A stretch of 64,000 bases of DNA from Nitrospira sp. (GTDB lineage: Bacteria > Nitrospirota > Nitrospiria > Nitrospirales > Nitrospiraceae), in assembly GCA_035968315.1 (NCBI GenBank), contig JAVYIN010000003.1, positions 186,001 to 250,000 on the forward strand, in the 5' to 3' direction. Positions 1 through 8,567 of the stretch are shown here, one piece after another (the first letter of the stretch is position 1; each line of letters starts with the position of its first letter). The notes under the pieces were generated by a model, which worked only from the letters and a program-made list of their open reading frames with translations, did no database searches and was not told the DNA's origin. The position numbers and the translations under genes were made by a program.

Positions 1-599
1 GTGTTCCACGGCACAAGAATCGCCGTAGGAATGTGTCCGGGCCTCGGAATGCCGGAGATTTCCTTCCCGAGATATTCCTCCAGACTGCGGGCATCGAGCA
101 CGGCGGTCTGCGGATGCGGCTGCCGGACGATCAGCTTCAATTCGTCCTTGGTCATCATCACGCGCTTCACCGGCGCAGCCGTGAACGTGCCGGGCTTGGG
201 CGTCTCAAGGCCGTGGCTGAACGGCCGCTTCTCCGCCGTCCACTTCACCCACCCGCCGTCGAGCACCTTGAGGTTCTGATGGCCGAGGTACTCCAGCATC
301 CAAAACATCCGACCCTCATCGCCCCAGTTGTCGAACGGATTGGAGTAGATGATGACTTCGCTGTCGTTGCTGATGCCCAGCGCGCGCAGCCGCCGCTCGA
401 TCTGCGCCACATCGGGATTGAGCAGCCCTTTGGGAATGGCGTTGGGATCGCTGTATTCATGCCAGGTGGAATGGACCGCGCCGGGAATATGGCCGCCGAA
501 TTCGTAGGCCGACCGGCCGCGGACATCCAATATCACGAGGCCCGGTTCTTCCAGACGCTGCTGCAGGGTGTCGGTGTCGATGAGCAGTGGATGTGTCAT
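1..599 (-). CDS. Two-domain rhodanese sulfurtransferase (3' end off window)
   Basis: About 199 residues are visible; the gene runs off the left edge. The first rhodanese domain begins MTHPLLIDTD and contains the family stretch VILDVRGRSAYEFGGHIPGA, then a WVKW region ending the domain. A second domain starts near residue 165 (AVLDARSLEEYLGKE). This matches thiosulfate/3-mercaptopyruvate sulfurtransferases, where the catalytic Cys is in the second domain, which lies outside the window. No signal peptide is seen, so it is probably cytoplasmic. It starts 21 bases after the pentaheme cytochrome gene upstream, so the two are probably co-transcribed. Confidence 0.85.
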   Translation of the reverse strand, partial: MTHPLLIDTDTLQQRLEEPGLVILDVRGRSAYEFGGHIPGAVHSTWHEYSDPNAIPKGLLNPDVAQIERRLRALGISNDSEVIIYSNPFDNWGDEGRMFWMLEYLGHQNLKVLDGGWVKWTAEKRPFSHGLETPKPGTFTAAPVKRVMMTKDELKLIVRQPHPQTAVLDARSLEEYLGKEISGIPRPGHIPTAILVPWN

Positions 600-620
600 G
601 ATGTTCCTTCTCTTGAGCAA

Positions 621-1907
621 TCAGCCATCGGCTTTCAGTGGACAGCTTGTGGGTTCCGGCTGACGGCTGAGAGCGGACTGCTGATGGCTCTCACTGAGCG
701 CTGCAGCCAGCGCGCCGGATAACGGAAAATCCCGTTCATAAATCACGAACCGATAGGGATCGGTCCCGGTCAGGCCATACTTGGTTTGCAGCATCTCGTG
801 CTGCCCATCCGTTAGAATGTGGTACTGCACCCGCGCCTTGAGAATCAAGCCCTCTGATTGGGCCGGCACCTGATACGCAAACCGGTATTCCCGGCTGGCC
901 AGGGGCAAGAGGCGGTTGTCATAGAGTTCGACAATGGCCGGCTGCCAGAGAATCCAGCGCCCCATCGTCGAATGCTGCTCCGCCAGCACCTTCTTCTGGG
1001 CATCTTCCACCAAGAACTCGACAGTGAAGTGCCGGTCGGGATCTCCCGTCGGGATCTTATGGCCAGCCCCGGCATTGATCAATGTCAGCGTAAACGCCAC
1101 CGACTGCCCCGGCTTCGGATCAGGCGGATCGGCCTTCACCTGCACGGCCACCGCCCGCTGGATCATATCCGGGTCATGCCCCCCGCGCCACAAATGCTGG
1201 CGGCCCCGGCGAATCGGGCTGTCCGTCGCCACCGGCCGGTCGATCTCCGGCATGTGGCAACTCTGGCAGATGAATCCACGCTCCTGCATAAAAAACTTGC
1301 CTTCGTACTCCGCATAGGTTCCGCAGGGGCCGACATTGTAGAACTGCGCCGGACCAGACACCACGTTGTGGCAACGCTGACAGACCTGCGTCGTACGGAA
1401 GTTGGGATCGAACTTCGTGGGATGCGGCGCGGCGGAATCTTCGAACGGGCCATAGATCACCCCGTCGCGCACATGGCACGCCGCGCACGTCACCGATTCC
1501 TTTTGATACGCGGGATCGTAGTGCGGATTGGGCTCCTGCACCGCCTTCTCGACGCGGCCGCGCGGGATCTCTTTGATCAAGGTGGGCTGCTGATTTTCCA
1601 GCGGCGTGTGGCAGTTCAGGCAGACCCAGATGTTCTTGTCCTTTTTCCAGTACGCCTGGAAAAAGGGATCTTCATAGGCTTTGGAATGGATGCTGGTCTT
1701 CCACTCATCATAGATCTCGCGATGGCACTGGCCGCAGGATTCCGCGCTGAGACTCGTCAGTCCGTCGGGCACTTTCTGTAACGGAATCGCGTGGGCATAC
1801 TCGTCGCGCAGCCCGAAAATCACGACCGGCTTGATTTCGGTGTAATACACATAGATCGCCACCGCCAGCACAACGACCCCGAGCCCAATCTTGAGTCCCC
1901 GGCTCAT
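621..1907 (-). CDS. Membrane-anchored pentaheme cytochrome c with C-terminal beta domain
   Basis: 428 residues with an N-terminal membrane anchor (residues 5-23). Five CXXCH heme c motifs are present: CGQCH, CLNCH, CAACH, CQRCH and CQSCH. A C-terminal beta-sandwich-like domain begins at GHKIPTGDPDRHF. The same architecture occurs in the two cytochromes at 15.7-18.3 kb. It is probably periplasmic and transfers electrons; no enzymatic activity can be assigned. Its ATG overlaps the stop of the HDAC-like gene by four bases. The last ~20 residues come from a low-complexity intergenic-type repeat (bases 610-700), so the true functional C-terminus may be earlier. Confidence 0.85.
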   Translation of the reverse strand: MSRGLKIGLGVVVLAVAIYVYYTEIKPVVIFGLRDEYAHAIPLQKVPDGLTSLSAESCGQCHREIYDEWKTSIHSKAYEDPFFQAYWKKDKNIWVCLNCHTPLENQQPTLIKEIPRGRVEKAVQEPNPHYDPAYQKESVTCAACHVRDGVIYGPFEDSAAPHPTKFDPNFRTTQVCQRCHNVVSGPAQFYNVGPCGTYAEYEGKFFMQERGFICQSCHMPEIDRPVATDSPIRRGRQHLWRGGHDPDMIQRAVAVQVKADPPDPKPGQSVAFTLTLINAGAGHKIPTGDPDRHFTVEFLVEDAQKKVLAEQHSTMGRWILWQPAIVELYDNRLLPLASREYRFAYQVPAQSEGLILKARVQYHILTDGQHEMLQTKYGLTGTDPYRFVIYERDFPLSGALAAALSESHQQSALSRQPEPTSCPLKADG

Positions 1908-2848
1908 GCGGCTAACAACGCTTGGATGTGAGCATCAACGGACGCCGCCAAAGCCGTGAGGTTATACCCGCCTTCGAGCGACGAGAGCACGCGCCCCTGC
2001 GCATGCTGCTGCGCGATCCCGGCCACGATCCCCGTGAGGTCGCGGTACCCCTCCTCGGTCAATCCCATACCGGCCAGGGGATCGTCTTTGTGCGCATCGA
2101 ACCCGGCTGAGATGATCACGAAGTCCGGCTTGAAGGCATCCGCCGCCGGCACCAAGACCTCGTGAAAAATCCTGCGATAGTCGTCGTCTCCCTCACCCGC
2201 CTCCATCGGCACATTGATCGTGTACCCTTCTCCGGCGCCGCGCCCTCGCTCCGAGTCCCGGCCGCTGCCGGGGTAGTGCGGATATTGGTGGGTGCTGAAA
2301 AAGAGCACCGAGGGATCATCCTCAAAACTGTGTTGCGTCCCGTTCCCGTGATGGACATCCCAGTCAACGATCAAGACACGCGCAAGCCCATGCTGCTTCT
2401 GTGCATAGCGCGCGGCGATGGCCACATTATTGAAGAGACAAAACCCCATCGCACGGTTGGCTTCTGCATGATGGCCCGGCGGGCGCACGGCGCAGAAGAC
2501 ATGCGCCACCTCTTTGTTCATGATCGCATCGACCGCCGCGAGCGCGCCTCCGGCAGCCAGATAGGCCGCCGTCAAGGAACCGGGCGACATCGAGGTATCG
2601 GGATCGAGTGATACACGTCCGCTGGAGGGAGCCTGTTTCGCGAGCGACGCGAGGTAACTTGGCGTGTGGATCTGCGTGATCCATTCGTCTTCAGCTTTTC
2701 TCGGTTCGATTCTCGTCAACCGAGCCATAGTGCCGCTCTGCTCCAGCTGTTGCACAATGGCCCGCAGCCGGTTGGGCGACTCAGGGTGGCCCATGCCCAT
2801 ATCGTGCTCAAGGCAGGCAGGATGATAGACGAGGCCGGTTGTGCCCAT
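1904..2848 (-). CDS. Histone deacetylase-family hydrolase
   Basis: 314 residues, the usual length of bacterial class II HDAC-like / acetylpolyamine amidohydrolase proteins. Visible active-site elements are RPPGHHAEANRAMGFCLFNN (tandem His), VDWDVHHGNGTQ (zinc-ligand Asp and His), the SAGFDAHKDDPL metal-site Asp and the SLEGGYN loop. It is expected to be a Zn-dependent deacetylase acting in the cytoplasm; the substrate could be acetylated polyamine, protein or a small molecule. It is the first gene of a three-gene set with the pentaheme cytochrome (4-base overlap) and the rhodanese. Confidence 0.9.
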   Translation of the reverse strand: MGTTGLVYHPACLEHDMGMGHPESPNRLRAIVQQLEQSGTMARLTRIEPRKAEDEWITQIHTPSYLASLAKQAPSSGRVSLDPDTSMSPGSLTAAYLAAGGALAAVDAIMNKEVAHVFCAVRPPGHHAEANRAMGFCLFNNVAIAARYAQKQHGLARVLIVDWDVHHGNGTQHSFEDDPSVLFFSTHQYPHYPGSGRDSERGRGAGEGYTINVPMEAGEGDDDYRRIFHEVLVPAADAFKPDFVIISAGFDAHKDDPLAGMGLTEEGYRDLTGIVAGIAQQHAQGRVLSSLEGGYNLTALAASVDAHIQALLAA

Positions 2849-2856
2849 GACGCAAG

Positions 2857-2896
2857 CCGTGAAACGTTAGAGGTAAAACGTGAAACGTATCATCGT
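2857..2896. repeat. Degenerate GTGAAACG intergenic repeat, copy A
   Basis: Two copies of the unit GTGAAACGT occur in the short gap between the HDAC start and the TPR gene. Related sequence occurs near 6556, 18869 and 56010 (inverted in places). It looks like a dispersed intergenic repeat; function unknown. Confidence 0.5.
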
Positions 2897-2982
2897 GACA
2901 GCTAAAGTCAGATTAGCACGCAGCCGAGAGCATAGACAACGAGCGCTCGCCGCTGCTATCGTCGATGTAACTGGAGGACGAC

Positions 2983-3297
2983 ATGCCCAATCCCCGCATC
3001 GAACCGCTGAAGAGAGTGCTCGCGATTGAACCGACCGACGATGTGGCCTGGTTCGGTCTCGGGAAAGCCTATATGGAAGATGGCAATTTCGAAGAAGCGG
3101 CCAAGGCCCTGCAGCAATGTATCGTGGTGAAGCCCACCTACTCCGCGGCCTACTACGCGCTGGCCCAATCGCTCCAGAGACTCGGTCGTCTTGACGAATG
3201 CCGCACGATCTGCGGCACCGGCATCGACGTCTCCACCAAAAATGGCGACGCGATGGTGACGAAGAATCTGGAGATGCTAAAGGGGACGCTCGGCTAG
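2983..3297 (+). CDS. Small TPR protein
   Basis: 104 residues, preceded by a good ribosome site (CTGGAGGACGAC then ATG). It consists of about two and a half tetratricopeptide repeats: the segments VAWFGLGKAYMEDGNFEEAAKAL and SAAYYALAQSLQRLGRLDECR carry the W/L/G/Y/A/F pattern. There is no signal peptide, so it is probably a cytoplasmic protein-binding adaptor. It is transcribed away from the HDAC operon and stands alone. Partners cannot be inferred. Confidence 0.85.
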   Translation: MPNPRIEPLKRVLAIEPTDDVAWFGLGKAYMEDGNFEEAAKALQQCIVVKPTYSAAYYALAQSLQRLGRLDECRTICGTGIDVSTKNGDAMVTKNLEMLKGTLG

Positions 3298-3318
3298 GAG
3301 TATCCCCCACCCATCCGG

Positions 3319-4170
3319 CTACAGCAGCTGCGCGAAGGAATCGCTCACTCGCTCCGTGAGCGGGGAGGCGGCGCTGGGATTCCGAATGAGCATCCTGACT
3401 CGCGGACAGCCTCGCTGATGGCGGGTGCGCTCAATCAATTCGACGTTGGCTAATCGCGTGCCCGCCTTGGAGGGAATCGGCACGACGTCCCAGAGCGCGA
3501 TCATCACGGCACTGAGCGGGGTGAGCCTGGTGAGCAAGACCGTCACGGCCCCGGCCAAGGCCTTGAGATCCAGCCAAATTGCGTCAGTGCGCACGCTGCG
3601 CTCGCCCTGCAAATCCGCGCGCGGGATTGAGATGCTCAAGACTACGGGATCGCAGTAGTCGGCCAATTGTTTGGCCTTCTGTTGGATGCGGGCGAGAATC
3701 CGATGGATGAGGATGACGCCGCGATCCTCTTCATCTCCACGCGCGTCGTCCACTATCAGGCCACGCAGGGGAAGCCGCTGCCGCTCAGCCGACCCGACCA
3801 TGGCGGTGACTTCGACAAAGAACCGTTCGCGGCTGAGCTGGCATTCCAAATCGGCCGTCCTGGCCTGTGACTCTGGAAGAAAGTGGACCCGCGCGCCGAC
3901 CTGGAGCAACCGACTCGCCAGATCCAGCTCGGCCAGCGCGGACTCCCGGACCCCGCAATCATAGTGCGTCAATCGGCGGACAAGACGGCCGAGCCGGAGG
4001 TGGCTCGATTGATCGGCGCAATGCCGATGGAGGGTTGACCAGCGTTCTTCAAGCTCGCGCGACAGCCCCAGCTCTTCACGCTTCCAAGCGGGCACCGGCT
4101 GCGGCACCCCCTCCCGGAAATGCGCGACCAGCTTGACTGTCTTCCGCGGACGAAATCGCGCCATAACCAC
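3319..4170 (-). CDS. Hypothetical protein, possible nuclease-like fold
   Basis: 283 residues; the family is not recognised. The centre (about residues 80-125) reads ALAELDLASRLL ... ADLECQL ... RFFVEVTAM, which resembles the E / D / ExK order of restriction-endonuclease-like folds, but the third motif ends VEVT rather than ExK, so this is only a suggestion. No membrane segment or signal peptide. Starts at 4170 (MVMARF) or 4164 (MARF) are both possible. It converges on the TPR gene with a 21-base gap. Confidence 0.6.
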   Translation of the reverse strand: MVMARFRPRKTVKLVAHFREGVPQPVPAWKREELGLSRELEERWSTLHRHCADQSSHLRLGRLVRRLTHYDCGVRESALAELDLASRLLQVGARVHFLPESQARTADLECQLSRERFFVEVTAMVGSAERQRLPLRGLIVDDARGDEEDRGVILIHRILARIQQKAKQLADYCDPVVLSISIPRADLQGERSVRTDAIWLDLKALAGAVTVLLTRLTPLSAVMIALWDVVPIPSKAGTRLANVELIERTRHQRGCPRVRMLIRNPSAASPLTERVSDSFAQLL

Positions 4171-4255
4171 TGCCGTCTTTCGTTGCTCGTGACGCGCGCC
4201 TCACACCACACGCCCGGGCACTCGATGAACACACGACGATTCGCGAGTGACGGGT

Positions 4256-4585
4256 CTACACGGGCTCGGCCCCTTCGTCGTCCGCCGAGGTCTCGCCTTG
4301 CTCCGCGGATTTCTGCCGCTCCAGCTCTTCGTAGACTTCGTCCAGCCACCGCCCGGCGCACCCGAGAATTTCGCGCACCAGCGGCTCCGGCTGGCTGGTC
4401 TTCTTGATTGTCCATTGGCAGACATACTCCAGCAAGACCGTCCGCTCGAACCGTTGCGAACCGTGGGTCGCGAAATCAGCCAGCTCACTCAGACCGGTTT
4501 TCACGATTCCCGCAACGGTCTCCCGCCCATACGATGTGCTGGCCGTCACATATTGAATCGCCCGATTCATCTCTTGTTCTGTCAT
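4256..4585 (-). CDS. Hypothetical protein, about 109 residues
   Basis: The start at 4585 (MTEQEMNRAIQYV) is chosen because AGAGGGAGAT lies just upstream; the frame is open further upstream but without a ribosome site. The protein is helical and soluble, with an acidic tail (EQGETSADDEGAEPV). No family is recognised. It lies upstream of the hypothetical gene ending at 3319 on the same strand and is divergent from the oligopeptidase. Confidence 0.65.
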   Translation of the reverse strand: MTEQEMNRAIQYVTASTSYGRETVAGIVKTGLSELADFATHGSQRFERTVLLEYVCQWTIKKTSQPEPLVREILGCAGRWLDEVYEELERQKSAEQGETSADDEGAEPV

Positions 4586-4715
4586 ATCTCCCTCTTTAAC
4601 ACCGTGTGCAATTATACCGTGACCACCCGCTGCGGCGGCAATGCAGTTTTTCTCTCTTTCCAAAACACGGCAATGGTATGATCGCCAGCATTCAACTCAC
4701 GGAGGAGCGTCCCCC

Positions 4716-6536
4716 ATGGCCACCAAGACATCCCGCAAAGCCCCCGCGCATAAAAAAACGACCCCCCCGGCGAAATCCACCGTGCCGGACCGCTGGGACT
4801 TGAGCCACCTGGCTGAAAATCCGGTTCGCACGATCGAGACTCATCTAAGCGCGATCGAACGCCTGGTCACGGATTTCGAGTCGAGACGCCCGGCCTTAAG
4901 CCCGGCGATGGACGCATCGGCGTTTCAAGCCCTGCTCGACCTCAGCCAATCCATCACCCAACAGTCCTCTCGCTTGAGCGCCTACGCCTATCTCTGGTTT
5001 TCGGAAGACACGAAGAATCTGCAGGCCCGTTCGTTCAAAACCAAAGTCGAAGAACGCCTGACCGACCTGAGCAATCGCCTGCTCTTCTTCGACCTCTGGT
5101 GGCAAACCGTCGATCAGCCGAACGCCGAACGGCTGATGGCCGGATCCGGAGACCTGCGGTACCACCTGGAAACCATTCGCCGCTTCAAGCCCCATACGCT
5201 GACGGAGCCGGAAGAGAAAATCATCAATGTGAAGAACATTACCGGCCGGAGCGCGGTCCATACGCTCTACGACGTGGTCACGAACGGGTTTACCTTTACC
5301 CTGACCGTCAAGGGCAAAAAGAAACAGCTCTCGCGGGAGGAACTCACGTCATATGTGCGCAGCCAAACCCCGCGCGTCAGGGAAGCGGCCTATCGCGAAC
5401 TCTACCGGGTCTACGCGTCCCATCACGACCTGTTGGGCGAAATCTATAAGACGCTGGTCAGCGATTGGAAATCCGAAAATCTCCAGCTGCGGCACTTCTC
5501 CTCACCGATTGCCACCAGAAATCTCGGCAACGATATTCCGGATCGAGCGGTCGAGGTCCTGCTTGAGGTCTGCCGGAAGAATGCCGATGTCTTCCAGCAC
5601 TATTTCAAGCTGAAGGCCAAACTCTGCGGCATCAAGCCGATGACCCGCTATCACATCTACGCCCCGCACCGGACCGAGCAGAAATCCTATCGCTATGCCG
5701 ACGCCGTCCGGATGGTGCTGGAGGCGTATCGCGGGTTTTCACCGCGTCTCGCCGAGCTGGCCGAACGGGTGGTCCAGGAACGGCACATCGATGCCCCGGC
5801 AAGACCTGGCAAACTCGGCGGCGCCTACTGCTACAGCGTCGTCCCCGGCATGACGCCCTATGTGATGCTGAACTACACCGGCGAAGCACGCGATATCGCC
5901 ACCATGGCTCATGAGCTGGGGCACGCCGTCCACGGTATGCTGGCCGAACACCATTCGGTCTATACCTTCCACTCCACCCTCCCGCTGGCGGAAACCGCCT
6001 CGGTGTTCGGCGAACGCATTCTCTCCGACGCCCTCATGGCGCAAGAAACCAACAAGGGCGTCCGCCAAGGCTTGCTGCTCAGCCAGCTCGACGATATCTA
6101 TGCGACGGTCTTGCGCCAATCCTACTTTGTCCGGTTCGAAAATCAGGCCCATGGCATGATCGCAAACGGGGCCACCGTCGATGACCTCTCGCACACCTAC
6201 CTCGCAGAGCTGCGGCAGCAGTTCGGCAAGGCCGTCAAAGTGCCGGACGAGTTCCGCTGGGAATGGCTGTCGATTCCCCATCTCTTCGCAAGCCCCTTCT
6301 ATTGCTACGCCTATAGCTTCGGCAATCTCCTAGTGCTGGCCCTCTACCGGATGTACAAGGAGGAAGGAGCCGCCTTTGTCCCCAAATACCTCGACCTGCT
6401 GGCAACCGGCGGCTCGCAGTCGCCCCAGGACATCCTGGCCAAAGTCAGCGTCGATATGACCGCCGAGCGGTTCTGGCAATCGGGCTTCGACACGATCCGG
6501 GATATGGTACGGGAGCTGGAAGAGACTCTGGCCTGA
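4716..6536 (+). CDS. M3-family oligoendopeptidase (PepF-like)
   Basis: 606 residues from the ATG at 4716, which follows GGAGGAGCG; this start is preferred to the in-frame ATG at 4641. The zinc-binding HEXXH helix is visible as MAHELGHAVHG, with the downstream glutamate in the ETASVFGE stretch, as in M3 thimet/PepF peptidases. The N-terminal half is the helical cap domain. It is expected to be a cytoplasmic Zn peptidase degrading short peptides. It is monocistronic. Confidence 0.92.
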   Translation: MATKTSRKAPAHKKTTPPAKSTVPDRWDLSHLAENPVRTIETHLSAIERLVTDFESRRPALSPAMDASAFQALLDLSQSITQQSSRLSAYAYLWFSEDTKNLQARSFKTKVEERLTDLSNRLLFFDLWWQTVDQPNAERLMAGSGDLRYHLETIRRFKPHTLTEPEEKIINVKNITGRSAVHTLYDVVTNGFTFTLTVKGKKKQLSREELTSYVRSQTPRVREAAYRELYRVYASHHDLLGEIYKTLVSDWKSENLQLRHFSSPIATRNLGNDIPDRAVEVLLEVCRKNADVFQHYFKLKAKLCGIKPMTRYHIYAPHRTEQKSYRYADAVRMVLEAYRGFSPRLAELAERVVQERHIDAPARPGKLGGAYCYSVVPGMTPYVMLNYTGEARDIATMAHELGHAVHGMLAEHHSVYTFHSTLPLAETASVFGERILSDALMAQETNKGVRQGLLLSQLDDIYATVLRQSYFVRFENQAHGMIANGATVDDLSHTYLAELRQQFGKAVKVPDEFRWEWLSIPHLFASPFYCYAYSFGNLLVLALYRMYKEEGAAFVPKYLDLLATGGSQSPQDILAKVSVDMTAERFWQSGFDTIRDMVRELEETLA

Positions 6537-6555
6537 TTGAGCTGGCTACGGGGTT

Positions 6556-6590
6556 CGTGAAACGTGAGCCGTGAACGGCGAAACGATGGG
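6556..6590. repeat. Degenerate GTGAAACG intergenic repeat, copy B
   Basis: CGTGAAACGTGAGCCGTGAA followed by CGGCGAAACG lies just after the oligopeptidase stop. It resembles the copies near 2857, 18869 and 56010. Confidence 0.45.
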
Positions 6591-6660
6591 ATGCCTGGAG
6601 CTTCGGACGAGGCCTCAGATTAACCCATCTCAACACACCGAGCTTAGAGAACGAGGTAGC

Positions 6661-6689
6661 TTGACAGCCCTCAGGCAGGAGGTTATACT
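6661..6689 (+). promoter_or_regulatory. Consensus sigma-70 promoter of the Bfd-type ferredoxin
   Basis: TTGACA at 6661-6666 and TATACT at 6684-6689 are separated by exactly 17 bases. A transcript starting near 6696 would reach the ferredoxin ATG at 6753 after about 57 bases. Confidence 0.75.
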
Positions 6690-6723
6690 GATCAAAGTTG
6701 AGAACGGCTATCAGTATCGTTCT
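6685..6723 (+). promoter_or_regulatory. Nested inverted repeats overlapping the promoter, candidate operator
   Basis: ATACTGAT (6685-6692) pairs with ATCAGTAT (6710-6717), and AGAACG (6701-6706) pairs with CGTTCT (6718-6723). The first arm overlaps the -10 box, the position expected for a repressor site or a 5' leader hairpin. The regulator is unknown. Confidence 0.45.
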
Positions 6724-6752
6724 AGCCGGACGTCGACGGAGGATTCGCCGCC

Positions 6753-6998
6753 ATGTATATCTGTCTCTGTAACGGCATCACCGAGTCAGAGGTTCGCGAT
6801 GCAGGCCGCTGCGGCCTGGTCACCCCCTGCCAGCTGAAGGCGAAGTTCGGACTGAAGAAAAATGACCGTTGCGGCCGCTGCGCCAAGAATATCCAGGAAT
6901 TTGTCGCGCTCGCCAAAGAGGGGTGTGCGAATGCGTCCCCTGCCGTCTCACAACACTCAGACGCCCGCCCCGCCATTTCAGACCCCACGACCGCCTAG
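6753..6998 (+). CDS. Bfd-like [2Fe-2S] protein
   Basis: 81 residues. Cysteines at 4, 6, 40 and 43 (MYICLCNGIT ... DRCGRCAKN) give the CXC / CXXC [2Fe-2S] arrangement of bacterioferritin-associated ferredoxin. The last ~20 residues are an unconserved-looking tail. The family role is electron delivery to bacterioferritin for iron release. No bacterioferritin gene is in the window. A consensus promoter and nested inverted repeats upstream suggest a regulated single-gene unit. Confidence 0.85.
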   Translation: MYICLCNGITESEVRDAGRCGLVTPCQLKAKFGLKKNDRCGRCAKNIQEFVALAKEGCANASPAVSQHSDARPAISDPTTA

Positions 6999-7090
6999 TC
7001 TAATATATAGACAAGACCGTTCATGGACGCTGCCCCCTCCGTCCGAAAGACTGCGTTCCCTCTTGTATCGTTGTGAAAAAAATTGCCGGG

Positions 7091-7774
7091 CTACCGGGCA
7101 GAGTGGCCCCGAACAAGCTTGGCCACTTCGGCGACGCGCTGCCCTAAGGCGCGGGCGTCGGCCAGTTCCTTGCTGTCGATCCCGGGGCTGTCGCCCTCGG
7201 TGGTGGCGGACGCGCCGAAGGCCCCGCCGCCGCTGACGACGATCATCTGGTTGCCGAGCATCGCGGCAAGCATCGTGAGCATCGTCACTTCCTTCCCGCT
7301 CGACACCTGGCCGCCGGTAGCGAAGGCCGCGCCGACTTTGTTCTTCATCTTGAATTCGGGAAAGACGCCAAATTTGAATTGCCAGTTATCGAAGAAGGTT
7401 TTCACCTCACCCGCCATATTGGACCAATAGACCGGCGAGCCGACCACGACCGCATCGGCCGCAAACAACTCCTCTGCCGTCACCTGGCCCACTCGCTTCA
7501 GCAACACCTCCGTCCCTGCGACAAGCTTCACCCCTTCCACGACCGCTTCGGCCATGCGCTCGGTATTGCCGGAACGAGAATGGTAAGTGACGAGCACCCG
7601 CACCACCGGGGTGGGCTCTTCGGCGAAGGTTTCGCCGGAGCCGCTGCCCAGGAGCACAAGAACGGCGCAGAGAAAGGGAGCTACAAGGGAACGGAGTGGT
7701 GTGCTCGCGATGCTGAAGAAACCCATGGACTCACACCGGCTGGGAGAGGAGGCGCAGGACAGGCGCCGGATCAC
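7091..7774 (-). CDS. Exported flavodoxin / WrbA-like FMN protein
   Basis: 227 residues from a GTG at 7774 that overlaps the upstream stop. An internal ATG at 7726 gives a shorter protein starting MGFFSIAS. Either way a hydrophobic signal segment (PFLCAVLVLLGSGSG) ends before FAEEP, followed by a flavodoxin fold: RVLVTYHSRSGNTERMAEAV is the FMN phosphate loop and VVGSPVYWSNMAGEVKTFFDNW the second FMN loop. WrbA-family proteins reduce quinones and are normally cytoplasmic, so the signal peptide is unusual. It follows a small zinc-ribbon gene. Confidence 0.8.
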   Translation of the reverse strand: MIRRLSCASSPSRCESMGFFSIASTPLRSLVAPFLCAVLVLLGSGSGETFAEEPTPVVRVLVTYHSRSGNTERMAEAVVEGVKLVAGTEVLLKRVGQVTAEELFAADAVVVGSPVYWSNMAGEVKTFFDNWQFKFGVFPEFKMKNKVGAAFATGGQVSSGKEVTMLTMLAAMLGNQMIVVSGGGAFGASATTEGDSPGIDSKELADARALGQRVAEVAKLVRGHSAR

Positions 7775-7956
7775 CGGCGAAACGTTTCCTCTTCCATGCG
7801 CTCTTCAACGGACACGTCCGTCAAGGCTCCGCGATAGTCACACTTGTGACAACGCACCCGCCACGCTTCGATCCATTTTTCCTGGACATAGGACTGGCGG
7901 CAATTCGGGCACACAAACACACCCTTGACGTAATGGACTTTCCGAACTTCTTTCAT
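7771..7956 (-). CDS. Small zinc-ribbon protein
   Basis: 61 residues starting at the ATG at 7956, which follows CAGGAGGCCCGT; longer upstream frames lack a ribosome site. Two CXXC pairs, VCPNCRQSY and RCHKCDYRG, form a likely zinc ribbon. Function unknown. The stop overlaps the GTG of the exported flavodoxin gene, so the two are probably co-transcribed. Confidence 0.75.
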   Translation of the reverse strand: MKEVRKVHYVKGVFVCPNCRQSYVQEKWIEAWRVRCHKCDYRGALTDVSVEERMEEETFRR

Positions 7957-8094
7957 ACGGGCCTCCTGGCTGATAGGGCCGAGAATCGCACAGGTCTCCC
8001 CGGGATTGCAAGACTGGCGGTGCCCGCACGCTGCTCTGAACAGGGCCCCTAGACTTCTCTTGACTGACATCCCACTGGCCGGTACCATGCCCGC

Positions 8095-8562
8095 ATGTTG
8101 TCACGCATGTTTCCCGCTGGCGTCCTGTTATTGGCTATCCTGGCTCTATATACCGGAGAGGCGCTGTCTGCTCCGGCCGCTTCTCCGCTGATTCGCGTCC
8201 AGACTCCGTCCGGGACCGTGATCCAGGCCGAAATCGCCGACACCCCGCTCAAACGCTCTACGGGGCTAATGTACCGCGACCACCTGGAAAAGGACCACGG
8301 CATGCTGTTTTTCTTCGACCAGGCCCAGGAGTGGACCTTCTGGATGAAGAACACCAAGATCTCGCTCGATTTGATTTGGATGGACGCCAAGAAGCGGGTG
8401 ATTCACATTGAGCGCAACGTGCCGATCTGCACGAGAACCGACGACTCCTGCCCGCAGTACCGCCCGAACGAGGGCGCGATGTTCGTGCTGGAAATTGCCG
8501 GCGGGACGGTGGATGGGCTGAAGATCGAGAAGGGCACGAAGCTGCAGTTTGCGAATCCCTAA
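8095..8562 (+). CDS. DUF192 family secreted protein
   Basis: 155 residues with an N-terminal signal peptide (VLLLAILALYTGEALSAP). The mature part is the DUF192 fold: ADTPLKRSTGLMYRDHL, MLFFFDQAQEWTFWMKNT and SLDLIWMD are the hallmark strings. The biochemical function of the family is unknown. It is divergent from the zinc-ribbon gene and converges on rel with a five-base gap. Confidence 0.88.
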   Translation: MLSRMFPAGVLLLAILALYTGEALSAPAASPLIRVQTPSGTVIQAEIADTPLKRSTGLMYRDHLEKDHGMLFFFDQAQEWTFWMKNTKISLDLIWMDAKKRVIHIERNVPICTRTDDSCPQYRPNEGAMFVLEIAGGTVDGLKIEKGTKLQFANP

Positions 8563-8567
8563 AGCCG

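Noticed and set aside
3319-4170. Restriction endonuclease
   Set aside because: The possible ExK motif is VEVT and there is no methyltransferase or specificity gene nearby.
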